Below are positions 41,257 to 49,200 of a stretch of 64,000 nucleotides of DNA, one piece after another (within the stretch, counting starts at the first letter, position 1; the number at the start of each line of letters is the position of its first letter). Below the pieces are notes generated by a model. The model was not told the origin of the DNA, did not search any database, and saw only the letters and a program-made list of their open reading frames with translations. Location of the stretch: positions 75,465 through 139,464 of the forward strand of contig CAKTAK010000001.1 of the NCBI GenBank assembly GCA_934527315.1, in the 5' to 3' direction. The position numbers were made by a program, and so were the translations under genes. This DNA comes from HGM13010 sp934527315. GTDB lineage: Bacteria > Bacillota > Clostridia > Oscillospirales > Oscillospiraceae.

Positions 41257-43167
41257 ATGGCAAAAAGACAGTTTAAAGCGGAATCCAAACGGCTTTTGGA
41301 TTTGATGATCAACTCCATCTACACCCACAAGGAAATCTTCCTCCGGGAAATCATTTCCAACGCGTCCGACGCTATCGACAAGCTGAGCTATCTGTCTCTG
41401 ACGGACGATAAGGTGCCCTACAAGAAAGATGATTTCAAAATCAAAATCTTTGTGGACAACGACGCACGGACCATCACCGTGCGGGATAACGGCATCGGTA
41501 TGAACGCAGAGGATATGGAGAAGAATCTGGGCGTGATTGCACAGTCCGGCTCTTTGAAGTTCAAGTCCGAAAAAGACGACCTGAGCGAGAACGATACCAA
41601 CATCATCGGTCAGTTCGGCGTGGGCTTTTACTCCGCCTTTATGGTTTCGGACAAGGTGACGGTCCGCTCCTTGAAATACGGTGAGGAAACCGGCGCTCAG
41701 TGGGTCAGCACCGGCACCGACGGCTATACCATCACCCCCTGCCCGGAGAAAACCGACGTGGGCACGGAAGTGATTATGCACATCAAGCCGGATACCGACG
41801 GCGAAAATTATTCCACCTTCCTGGATAAGATTACCATTCGCGATCTGGTGCGGAAATACTCCGATTATATCCGTTGGCCCATTTCCATGGACATTGAGGA
41901 CTATCAGTTTGTAGAGTCCGAGGAAAAGGACGAAAACGGCAAGCCCAAGTATGAGTACAAGGCAGAATTGGTGGACACCGTGATGAACACCATGGTGCCC
42001 ATTTGGGAGCGGAGCAAGAGCGAGGTTTCCGATGACGAGTGCAAGGAATACTATCAGAAGATGTTCTACGACCCCAACGAGCCCATCTCCGTGATTCGGG
42101 TCAACGCCGAGGGCACCGTGTCCTACAAGGCAATGCTGTTCATTCCCTCCGTGCCCTCCGCTGATTTCTACAGCCGGGACTTCAAGCCGGGTCTGAAACT
42201 GTACTCCAACGGCGTGATGATTATGGAATACTGCGCAGACATTCTGCCGGATTGTTTCCGCTTTGTCCGCGGCATTGTGGACAGCCCCGATCTGAGCTTG
42301 AATATCTCCCGTGAGGTGCTGCAGCATGACCGTCAGCTGAAAGTGATTTCCAACAATCTGACCAAAAAGGTGAAGAGCGAACTGCTGAAGCTCATGGACA
42401 GCGACCGGAAGAAATACGAGGAATTCTACAAGGCGTTCGGCCATCAGCTGAAGTATGCAACAGTTTCCGCTGTGTCCGATATGCGGGAAATGGTGCGGGA
42501 TTTGCTGCTGTTCCAGGTGGGTCCCGACCAGCAGAGCACGCTGCAGGAGTATGTGGACCGTATGCCGGAATCTCAGGAGAAGGTGTACTACGTCTGCGCC
42601 GATAACTTGAAAATGGCAATGTCCATGCCCCAGACCGAGCAGGTCAAGCAGAAGGGCTATGAAGTATTCTACCTCACCGACCCCGTGGACGAATTTGTGT
42701 TCCAGGCACTGGATTCTCAAGGAGATAAGCCTTTCCAGAACGTGTGCAAGGGCGATTTGGGTCTGAGCACGGAAGAGGAAAAGAAAGAGGCGGAAGAGGC
42801 TGCGGAAAGCGGCAAGGACCTGCTGGAATTCTTGAAGGAAACCTTGAAAGACCAAGTGGTTGACGTGCGTTTGAGCAACGCACTGGTATCTCACCCGGTG
42901 TGCCTGACCAGCGAGGGTCAGATTACCTTGGATATGGAGCGGTACTTCCGGTCCATTCCCGGTGATGACGGCAGCATTCGCGCTGCCCGGGTTCTGGAGC
43001 TGAATCCGAAACACCCGATTTACGAGAAATTGCAGCATGCATTTGAAACGGACAAGACCCGCTGCGCGGAAATGGCCAAGGTGCTGTGCGCACAGGCTTG
43101 CCTGATTGCCGGTATGCCTTTGGAGGACCCGGCTGCTTACGCAGAAATCGTGTGCAGCCTGCTGTAA
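41257..43167 (+). CDS. htpG: Hsp90 chaperone HtpG
   Basis: A 636-residue protein; the ATG at 41257 follows AGGAGG. The N-terminal GHKL ATPase motifs are present: HKEIFLREIISNASDAIDKL near 24-43, a DNGIGM loop near 80-85, and GQFGVGFYSAFMV near 118-130. The middle and dimerisation domains follow at normal length. An acidic stretch (EEEKKEAEEAAE) near 507-518 is unremarkable for the family. It is probably co-transcribed with hemW 39 bases downstream. Confidence 0.97.
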   Translation: MAKRQFKAESKRLLDLMINSIYTHKEIFLREIISNASDAIDKLSYLSLTDDKVPYKKDDFKIKIFVDNDARTITVRDNGIGMNAEDMEKNLGVIAQSGSLKFKSEKDDLSENDTNIIGQFGVGFYSAFMVSDKVTVRSLKYGEETGAQWVSTGTDGYTITPCPEKTDVGTEVIMHIKPDTDGENYSTFLDKITIRDLVRKYSDYIRWPISMDIEDYQFVESEEKDENGKPKYEYKAELVDTVMNTMVPIWERSKSEVSDDECKEYYQKMFYDPNEPISVIRVNAEGTVSYKAMLFIPSVPSADFYSRDFKPGLKLYSNGVMIMEYCADILPDCFRFVRGIVDSPDLSLNISREVLQHDRQLKVISNNLTKKVKSELLKLMDSDRKKYEEFYKAFGHQLKYATVSAVSDMREMVRDLLLFQVGPDQQSTLQEYVDRMPESQEKVYYVCADNLKMAMSMPQTEQVKQKGYEVFYLTDPVDEFVFQALDSQGDKPFQNVCKGDLGLSTEEEKKEAEEAAESGKDLLEFLKETLKDQVVDVRLSNALVSHPVCLTSEGQITLDMERYFRSIPGDDGSIRAARVLELNPKHPIYEKLQHAFETDKTRCAEMAKVLCAQACLIAGMPLEDPAAYAEIVCSLL

Positions 43168-43205
43168 GCTGAAATTTGAACCAAGAGAAATGGGGGAGCG
43201 CCGGC

Positions 43206-44471
43206 ATGGACGAAACCGTCGGTATTTATGTGCATATTCCTTTCTGCGCCAGCAAGTGCGGGTATTGTGATTTTTATTCCCGCCCGGACAGCGACCAGAT
43301 GATGGATAAATATCAGCAGGCGCTCCTGACCCATATTCAGGAAAGTCTGCCCCGTATGCAGCCGTACTACATTGATACGGTGTATTTCGGCGGCGGAACC
43401 CCCAGTTATTACGGGGCAAAACGCCTGTGCGAGGTGTTGGACGCACTGAAAGCCAGCAATCGGCTTTTGAAGGACGCGGAAATCACCGCGGAGATGAACC
43501 CGGACAGTATGCGGCTGAATGATTTAAAGCTGATGCGGAAAGAGGGATTCAACCGTATTTCCATGGGGGTGCAGTCCGCCAACGACAAGATTTTGAAGTT
43601 AATCGGCCGGCGGCACACCTATGAGCAGGCAGTAAAAGCCTACCGCATGGCGCGGCAGGCGGGATTTAAAAACATCAGCGTGGATTTGATTTACGGTCTG
43701 CCCGGTCAGACGAAAGCCGACTGGGCGGATACGCTGGCGAAAATCATCGGGTGGAACCCGGACCATATTTCCTGCTACGGTCTGAAGTTGGAGGAGGGGA
43801 CGCCCATGTATCAGGTGTACCACGATACCAACGCCATTCCCGATGATGATACCCAAGCGGATATGTATCTGTATGCCAGCGAAATGTTGGAGCGCCACAG
43901 CTATCATCGGTACGAGATTTCCAATTTTGCCCGGCGGGGCATGGAATCCCGGCACAATCTGAAATATTGGCAGCTCCACGATTATATGGGCTTTGGTCCG
44001 TCTGCCCACTCCTGCGTGGGCAATCAGCGGTACAGCTATGTGCCGAATTTGCAGAGCTACATCACCGGTGTGCTCACCGGGGGTGAAATCATCGACGAGC
44101 ATGAGACCATCACCGAATTGGAGCGGGCCAACGAATACCTGATGCTGAGTATGCGCACGGCGTACGGCATTTCTGCCAGAGATTATACGTCTCACTTCCG
44201 GGCAAGCTTTGCACCGTTGGAGGAAAAACTGAAATTCTTTGCGGAAAAAGGCTGGGCAAAGGAAACCAACGGCCGTTGGGCCTTTACCACCTCGGGATTT
44301 TTGGTTTCCAATCTGCTGATTGGCGAATTACTGGATGTGCAGGCGGAGCAGAATGCTGTGGGCAATCCATACTTGCAGGAAATTCTGGACAATGTTCAGC
44401 GGCAGTCGCTGCCGGAAAGCGATGATGAAACGTTCCTTCGGGAATTGTTTGGTATGAAAGATAAAGGGTAA
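43206..44471 (+). CDS. hemW: Radical SAM protein HemW (coproporphyrinogen III oxidase-like)
   Basis: A 421-residue protein; the ATG at 43206 follows GGGGGAG. The radical SAM cluster motif is CASKCGYC (Cys17, Cys21, Cys24), embedded in VHIPFCASKCGYCDFYS. Downstream are FGGGTPS near 64-70, EMNPD, and the HemW-type GPSAHS region. It has the CxxxCxxC spacing of HemW, which binds heme and acts as a heme chaperone, rather than HemN. No other heme genes are close by. Confidence 0.92.
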   Translation: MDETVGIYVHIPFCASKCGYCDFYSRPDSDQMMDKYQQALLTHIQESLPRMQPYYIDTVYFGGGTPSYYGAKRLCEVLDALKASNRLLKDAEITAEMNPDSMRLNDLKLMRKEGFNRISMGVQSANDKILKLIGRRHTYEQAVKAYRMARQAGFKNISVDLIYGLPGQTKADWADTLAKIIGWNPDHISCYGLKLEEGTPMYQVYHDTNAIPDDDTQADMYLYASEMLERHSYHRYEISNFARRGMESRHNLKYWQLHDYMGFGPSAHSCVGNQRYSYVPNLQSYITGVLTGGEIIDEHETITELERANEYLMLSMRTAYGISARDYTSHFRASFAPLEEKLKFFAEKGWAKETNGRWAFTTSGFLVSNLLIGELLDVQAEQNAVGNPYLQEILDNVQRQSLPESDDETFLRELFGMKDKG

Positions 44472-44479
44472 GAAAAGCA

Positions 44480-46216
44480 ATGAAAAAGAATGAAAAACGC
44501 CGTCGGGCAAGCCAAGAAACCGCGTCCTTTGACGCAGTGGACCATCGCCCGGTACATGGAAAGAGCCGGAAGGGCGGCCGCACGGTGGGAATCATCGTGG
44601 GAGTTCTGATTCTGGCACTGGTGGTGCTCTTCGCCATTGCGGCTGTGGCAGCCGGAAAAATGGAGACCGTTTATCCCCGGGTCAAGCTGGGCGGCTGCGC
44701 GCTGGGCGGACTTTCCCTCAACGAGGCAGAGGAGAGTTTGCAGGACCAGGGCTGGGACAATCTGGACGATGCAGCGGTTACGGTGAAACTGCCCGGCGGC
44801 AGTATTTCCGTCACCTATGCCCAGGCGGGATTGCAGAAAAATGCGGAAGAGGCGGCTCAACTGGCTTATGATTACGGCCGGAACGGCAATCTGTTCGGCA
44901 ATACCATTACATTTATGAAGAGTCTTGTCATCGGCAAGGATTTGTCTGACGAAGTATTTGCCGCGGCAGACAAAAAAGCCATTGCCGACCATGTGGCGGC
45001 GGCGCTGATTCCCATTCGGGCAGGTCTGGAGGAGAACTGGACGCTGGATACAGAGGCGCAGACCTTGACCGTGGTGAAAGGTGCAAGCCAGATTCGTCTG
45101 GACGAGGGCGAGATCACAGAACTGATTCTGAAAGCCATTGCAGACCGCAATTTCGGTACCGTGACCTATACGCCCGATGAGGACAGCGAAAACGCAGCGG
45201 ACTTGACTGCATTCCACGACGAAACCGTTCGGGAAATGAAGGACGCTTACTACGATAAAGAAACCGACAGCATTGTGCCGGAGCAGGTTGGCATTGATTT
45301 TCAGATTGCCGACGTGCAGGAAATCTGGGACGCAGCCAAGGTGGGCGACACCGTGGTTCTGCCGGTAACGGTATCGGTTCCGGAGGAAACGGAGGAGCAT
45401 CTGAAAAGTGTGCTGTTCCACGACACGCTGGCATCGAAAACCACCAGTCTGAAAGGCAGCAGCGCCAACCGCATCAACAATGTGGAGCTGGCAGCCAAAG
45501 CTCTGAACGGAAAAGTTCTGATGCCCGGCGAGCAGCTGTCCTATAACGCAACCTTGGGTCAGCGGACCAAGGAAAGCGGCTACAAAGAGGCGGGCGCTTA
45601 TTCCAACGGCGCAGTTGTGCAGGAAGTGGGCGGCGGTATCTGTCAGGTATCCTCCACGCTGTATTACTGCGCACTGCTGGCCAATCTGAAAATTGATTAC
45701 CGGGTGAACCATTACTTCCCGGTGGGCTATCTGCCCGCAGGATTTGACGCAACGGTCAGCTGGAAGAGCCCGGATTTCAAATTTACCAACGATCGGGAGT
45801 ATCCCATTAAGCTGGTTGCTTACGTCAGCGGAAATTCCCTCACGGTGGAAATTCAGGGCACCGATGACGGTACCTATGTGGAGCTGAGCAGCAATACCGC
45901 GCTGATTTACACCAACTCGAAGTATCCCGATACTGCCACCGGCTACAAGGCTTGGGCTTATCGGAGCATTTATGACAGCGCCACCGGCAAGCTGATTGAA
46001 AAGAAGAGCGAGGGCGTCAGCATCTATCACTATCATGAGGAGAACATCAAATATCCCTCTCCCAGTCCCAGTGCCGAGCCCACCCCGGCACCCACTCCCA
46101 CGCCGGCACCCACTCCGGCGCCCAGCACAGAACCCACCCCGGCACCTACCCCCGTTCCGGAGACAACCCCGGAACCCGCCCCGGCTCCGGACGCAACGGA
46201 ACAGCCGGCAGAATGA
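44480..46216 (+). CDS. VanW-family, peptidoglycan-associated membrane-anchored protein
   Basis: A 578-residue protein. A basic N-terminus is followed by a membrane anchor at about 35-58 (VGIIVGVLILALVVLFAIAA). Residues about 65-300 contain one or two PG-binding-4-type repeats (YPRVKLGGCALGGLSLNEAEESL). Residues about 330-455 are the VanW domain (NRINNVELAAKALNG, GEQLSYN, EVGGGICQVSSTLYYCALLA). Residues about 525-578 are a Pro/Thr/Ala-rich tail typical of wall-spanning linkers. A cell-wall role is inferred; vancomycin resistance should not be assumed because no vanH/A/X genes are present. Confidence 0.88.
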   Translation: MKKNEKRRRASQETASFDAVDHRPVHGKSRKGGRTVGIIVGVLILALVVLFAIAAVAAGKMETVYPRVKLGGCALGGLSLNEAEESLQDQGWDNLDDAAVTVKLPGGSISVTYAQAGLQKNAEEAAQLAYDYGRNGNLFGNTITFMKSLVIGKDLSDEVFAAADKKAIADHVAAALIPIRAGLEENWTLDTEAQTLTVVKGASQIRLDEGEITELILKAIADRNFGTVTYTPDEDSENAADLTAFHDETVREMKDAYYDKETDSIVPEQVGIDFQIADVQEIWDAAKVGDTVVLPVTVSVPEETEEHLKSVLFHDTLASKTTSLKGSSANRINNVELAAKALNGKVLMPGEQLSYNATLGQRTKESGYKEAGAYSNGAVVQEVGGGICQVSSTLYYCALLANLKIDYRVNHYFPVGYLPAGFDATVSWKSPDFKFTNDREYPIKLVAYVSGNSLTVEIQGTDDGTYVELSSNTALIYTNSKYPDTATGYKAWAYRSIYDSATGKLIEKKSEGVSIYHYHEENIKYPSPSPSAEPTPAPTPTPAPTPAPSTEPTPAPTPVPETTPEPAPAPDATEQPAE

Positions 46217-46257
46217 TTTACGGAATTCAGTTTTGAGATATGAAGGAGAAAGCGCAC

Positions 46258-48234
46258 ATGGAAAACAAGGGAAAGTTCTATATTACAACCCCCATCTATT
46301 ACCCCAGCGATAAGCTGCACATCGGTCACACCTACTGCACCGTTGCTACGGACACCATTGCCCGGTACAAACGGCTGCAGGGATATGACGTGATGTTCCT
46401 GACCGGCACCGACGAGCACGGTCAGAAAATCGAAACCAAGGCGCAGGAGGCCGGTGTGACCCCGAAGGAATTCGTGGACAACATTGTGGAAGGTCCCCGG
46501 GGCGTGAAGGACCTGTGGAAACTGATGAACATTTCCAACGACCGGTTCATTCGCACCACCGATGACTACCATGTGGAGGCTGTGCAGCGCATTTTCCGGA
46601 AAATGTACGACAAGGGCGACATTTACAAGGGCGTTTACAAAGGCAAGTACTGCACCCCCTGCGAGAGCTTCTGGACCGAGAGCCAGCTGAAAGACGGCTG
46701 CTGCCCGGACTGCGGACGCCCGGTGCAGGACGCTGAGGAAGAGGCTTACTTCTTCCGTCTGAGCAAGTATGCAGAGCCCGTGCGGGATCTGCTGGAGAAC
46801 ACCGATTTTCTGGAGCCCCGGAGCCGGGTGAACGAAATGGTGAACAACTTCATCAAGCCGGGTCTGGAAGACCTGTGCGTGTCCCGTACCAGTTTTTCTT
46901 GGGGCGTTCCCGTGGATTTCGACCCGAAACATGTGGTTTACGTTTGGCTGGACGCACTGTTCAACTACGTAACCGCATTGGGCTATGAAAATGACCGGTA
47001 CAACGATTATGCCGATTACTGGCCCGGCGTGAACATTGTGGGCAAGGAAATCGTGCGGTTCCACTCCATTATCTGGCCTGCATTCTGCATGAGCATGGGT
47101 ATGCCCCTGCCCAAAAAGGTGTTCGGTCACGGTTGGCTGCTGCTGGACGGCGGCAAAATGTCCAAGTCCAAGGGCAACGTGGTGGACCCCTATATTCTGG
47201 CAGAGATGTTCGGCGTGGACGCCCTGCGGTTCTTCCTGATGCGCACCTTCCCCTTCGGCTCTGACGGCAACTTCTCCAATGAACTGCTGATTCAGACCAT
47301 CAACACCGATTTGGCCAACGATCTGGGCAACCTGGTTTCCCGGACCACCGCTATGGTGCAGAAGTACTTCGACGGTCAGCTGCCCGAGGGCTGCAAGAAC
47401 GGAGATACCGAGCCTTGCGACGAGGAACTGGTTTCCATGGCAAAGGGTCTGCGCGCCGCTTATGAAGAGGCCATGGAGCACTTTGCACCCCACAAGGCAT
47501 TGGAAGAGATTTTCAAGGTGGTTCAGAGAGCCAACAAGTACATTGACGAGAATGCACCTTGGGCACTGGCAAAGGATATGGACGCAAACGGCGCCCGTCT
47601 GGCACATGTGCTGTACAACCTGCTGGAGGCAACCCGCATCTGCGGCATTCTGCTCAGCCCGTTTATGCCCGAGAGCATGGACAAGCTGTTTGAGCAGGTG
47701 GGTGTGTGCGAAGGCTGCCGGACTTGGGACAGCGCCGCTGTATGGGGCAGCCGGAACGAGACTATGGCTGTGACCAAGGGCGAGAATCTGTTCCCCCGTG
47801 TAGACGCTGCCAAGGCGCTGGAGGAGCTGACGGCGGCTGAGGCTGCTGCCAAGAAGGCTACGCTGCCGGCACTGGAGGTGGAGCCTCTGACGGAGGAGAC
47901 TGTGGACTTCGATACCTTCTGCAAGTCCGATTTCCGCGTTGTGAAGGTAAAAGACTGCCAGCCCGTGAAGAAGAGCGATAAGCTGCTGCGCTTTACCTTG
48001 GACGACGGCACCGGAACGGACCGTCAGATTCTCTCCGGTATCCATAAGTTCTACGAGCCGGAAGAACTGCTGGGCAAGACGTTGGTGGCAATCGTGAACC
48101 TGCCCCCTCGGAAGATGATGGGTCTGGAAAGCTGCGGTATGCTGCTGTCCGCCGTACACACCGAGCAGGGCGAGGAGCGCCTGAATCTGGTGATGCTGGA
48201 CGATAAGGTGCCCGCCGGCGCAAAGCTGTGCTGA
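46258..48234 (+). CDS. metG: Methionyl-tRNA synthetase
   Basis: A 658-residue class I synthetase. I use the ATG at 46258 after AAGGAG; an in-frame ATG at 46240 is weaker. HIGH appears as HIGH in KLHIGHTYCT near 20-29. The zinc knuckle has CTPC and CPDC pairs near 128-148. KMSKS is in GGKMSKSKGNVVDP near 298-311. The C-terminal 110 residues are an EMAP-like tRNA-binding domain (FCKSDFRVVKVKDCQPVK). Standard length. It is followed by a terminator. Confidence 0.97.
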   Translation: MENKGKFYITTPIYYPSDKLHIGHTYCTVATDTIARYKRLQGYDVMFLTGTDEHGQKIETKAQEAGVTPKEFVDNIVEGPRGVKDLWKLMNISNDRFIRTTDDYHVEAVQRIFRKMYDKGDIYKGVYKGKYCTPCESFWTESQLKDGCCPDCGRPVQDAEEEAYFFRLSKYAEPVRDLLENTDFLEPRSRVNEMVNNFIKPGLEDLCVSRTSFSWGVPVDFDPKHVVYVWLDALFNYVTALGYENDRYNDYADYWPGVNIVGKEIVRFHSIIWPAFCMSMGMPLPKKVFGHGWLLLDGGKMSKSKGNVVDPYILAEMFGVDALRFFLMRTFPFGSDGNFSNELLIQTINTDLANDLGNLVSRTTAMVQKYFDGQLPEGCKNGDTEPCDEELVSMAKGLRAAYEEAMEHFAPHKALEEIFKVVQRANKYIDENAPWALAKDMDANGARLAHVLYNLLEATRICGILLSPFMPESMDKLFEQVGVCEGCRTWDSAAVWGSRNETMAVTKGENLFPRVDAAKALEELTAAEAAAKKATLPALEVEPLTEETVDFDTFCKSDFRVVKVKDCQPVKKSDKLLRFTLDDGTGTDRQILSGIHKFYEPEELLGKTLVAIVNLPPRKMMGLESCGMLLSAVHTEQGEERLNLVMLDDKVPAGAKLC

Positions 48235-48256
48235 TTCCATTCAAATAAGATGACTG

Positions 48257-48292
48257 AAACGGACGCTGCGTGAAAACGGGCGTCCGTTTTTT
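48257..48292 (+). terminator. Terminator after metG
   Basis: An AAACGGACG/CGTCCGTTT stem is followed by TTTG. It separates metG from the tandem small-ORF unit. Confidence 0.8.
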
Positions 48293-48424
48293 GCTGGGGA
48301 GAAGAAGTCGTCCGGTAAAATTTGTAAGTTGTCTGACAACTTTGCGTGAGGTGTTTCCCAAAGAAAAATAGTAGGAAAAGAGACGAACGGCAAATATAAC
48401 AAGGGAAAATTGTATAATATTGAC

Positions 48425-48520
48425 AATTCAAAAGAATTAGTAGATTTTTTCACAAAAGGTATTGACATTAGATGTCTGATGAGTTATTATAATAACACAA
48501 AGAGAGGTTAATAAATTAAC
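48425..48520 (+). promoter_or_regulatory. Promoter and palindromes of the tandem small-ORF unit
   Basis: TTGACA (48462-48467) is followed at 17 bases by TATTAT (48485-48490); an overlapping TATAAT at 48488-48493 would give a 20-base spacer. A weaker extended -10 (TGTATAAT) lies at 48411-48418. Two AT-rich palindromes flank the promoter: AATTCAAAAGAATT (48425-48438) upstream and GTTAATAAATTAAC (48507-48520) just downstream of the predicted transcription start, a position suited to an operator. Confidence 0.65.
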
Positions 48521-48549
48521 AAACCGGAAGATTGAAAGGAGCATGACTT

Positions 48550-48627
48550 ATGAAGATGATTAACCGCATTAAATGGCTGCGCGACAACGATATGGAAACC
48601 CTGTACGAAATTAACGTGCATCTGTAA
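48550..48627 (+). CDS. Tandem 25-aa peptide ORF, copy 1
   Basis: Codons 1-25 begin MKMINRIKWLRD and end LYEINVHL, then TAA. GAAAGGAG lies eight bases before the ATG. A basic N-terminal half (K2, R6, K8, R11, with W9) is followed by an acidic middle (D12, D14, E16) and Y19, E20, H24. There is no cysteine, signal peptide or membrane stretch. It differs from copy 2 at four bases, all synonymous (codons 4, 16, 17, 21), which is strong evidence of selection on the peptide. I recognise no family. An overlapping ATG seven bases upstream would give only six codons and sits too close to the Shine-Dalgarno sequence. Confidence 0.8.
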   Translation: MKMINRIKWLRDNDMETLYEINVHL

Positions 48628-48676
48628 GGTTCGGATAGAAATCGGGACGGAAAACAAATAGAAAGGAACTTGACTT

Positions 48677-48754
48677 ATGAAGATGATCAACCGCATTAAA
48701 TGGCTGCGCGACAACGATATGGAGACTCTGTACGAAATCAACGTGCATCTGTAA
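48677..48754 (+). CDS. Tandem 25-aa peptide ORF, copy 2
   Basis: The peptide is identical to copy 1. The site GAAAGGAA lies eight bases before the ATG. The ATG-to-ATG distance to copies 1 and 3 is exactly 127 bases. The stop codon is TAA. The leader contains no promoter-like element, so this copy is expected to be translated from the polycistronic transcript started at about 48497. Confidence 0.8.
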   Translation: MKMINRIKWLRDNDMETLYEINVHL

Positions 48755-48803
48755 ATTTCGGATAAGACCCGGAAGAGAAATCAAGCAGAAAGGAGCATGA
48801 CTT

Positions 48804-48881
48804 ATGAAGATGATCGATCGCATCAAATGGCTGCGTGACAACGATATGGAGACCCTGTACGAAATTAACGTGCATCTGTGA
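48804..48881 (+). CDS. Tandem 25-aa peptide ORF, copy 3
   Basis: Same peptide except Asn5 to Asp (AAC to GAT). The other differences from copy 1 are synonymous third-position changes at codons 4, 7, 11 and 16, and the stop is TGA instead of TAA. GAAAGGAG precedes the ATG at eight bases. It is the last conserved copy before a nine-codon ORF and the terminator. Confidence 0.8.
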   Translation: MKMIDRIKWLRDNDMETLYEINVHL

Positions 48882-48889
48882 GGTGCGCC

Positions 48890-48919
48890 ATGGGAAAGAA
48901 AAATCAATTGAACACTTAA
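48890..48919 (+). CDS. Possible 9-aa ORF after the tandem array
   Basis: ATG at 48890 gives MGKKNQLNT and a TAA that touches the terminator stem. A TGAGGTG site precedes it by six bases. It is very short and has no repeat partner, so it may be chance. Confidence 0.25.
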   Translation: MGKKNQLNT

Positions 48920-48962
48920 TGCCACCGTCGTGATGAAGTTCATGAACGGTGGCATTTTTTTG
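48919..48962 (+). terminator. Terminator of the tandem small-ORF unit
   Basis: The stem ATGCCACCGT/ACGGTGGCAT (48919-48928 with 48946-48955) is followed by TTTTTTTG. The loop is 17 bases and contains a partial inverted repeat. It closes the unit as an independent transcript. The remaining gap to 49200 holds only the next promoter. Confidence 0.85.
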
Positions 48963-49098
48963 TTTCCGCAGATGGGGAGAATGGCAGGTCTGGGCGGGGG
49001 AGATGTACCGAAAATGCAGACTACGGGAATCTGATTTGTCGGTTTTTTGTGGAAAAAGCTGAGAAAGATTGCAATTTGGAGAAAATGCGAGAATGGGT

Positions 49099-49127
49099 CT
49101 GGACTTTTTTCTTGCTTGTGATATACT
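49099..49127 (+). promoter_or_regulatory. Promoter of the LprI-like lipoprotein gene
   Basis: CTGGAC (49099-49104) and TATACT (49122-49127) are 17 bases apart, with a TGTG extended -10. Confidence 0.55.
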
Positions 49128-49200
49128 GAGCGCTGCGAAAGAGAAAGCGGCAGCGGGCGTCCGTCGGAGACGCGGGCCGTTGAAGGGTTGAGGAGTCATC

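Larger units (their letters stand above)
48501..48881 (+). repeat. Three tandem 127-bp repeats, each carrying one 25-codon ORF
   Basis: Units are 48501-48627, 48628-48754 and 48755-48881, each with a 49-base leader and a 78-base ORF. The ORF parts are nearly identical; of the leaders, only the final 19 bases around the Shine-Dalgarno site and a TTCGGATA-type block (units 2 and 3) are well kept. The constant period and conserved start-site region point to tandem gene duplication rather than a mobile element or CRISPR. Confidence 0.9.

Noticed and set aside
41242..43446. 734-aa open frame on the minus strand
   Set aside because: Antisense to htpG; a codon-bias shadow.
46060..46216. Repetitive GC-rich stretch of CCCACTCC/CCGGCACC units
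   Set aside because: It encodes the Pro/Thr/Ala tail of the VanW-family protein in frame, a normal wall-linker sequence.
44480..46216. Vancomycin resistance locus because of the VanW domain
   Set aside because: No vanH, vanA/B or vanX homologue is nearby; VanW-domain proteins are widespread wall-associated proteins in Clostridia.
46033..48240. 735-aa open frame on the minus strand
   Set aside because: It lies antisense to metG and the end of the VanW gene; its translation shows no domain and no ribosome site.
48501..48881. CRISPR array or phase-variation repeat
   Set aside because: The 127-bp period with a conserved coding frame and no variable spacers between short repeats does not fit a CRISPR array, and no cas gene is present.
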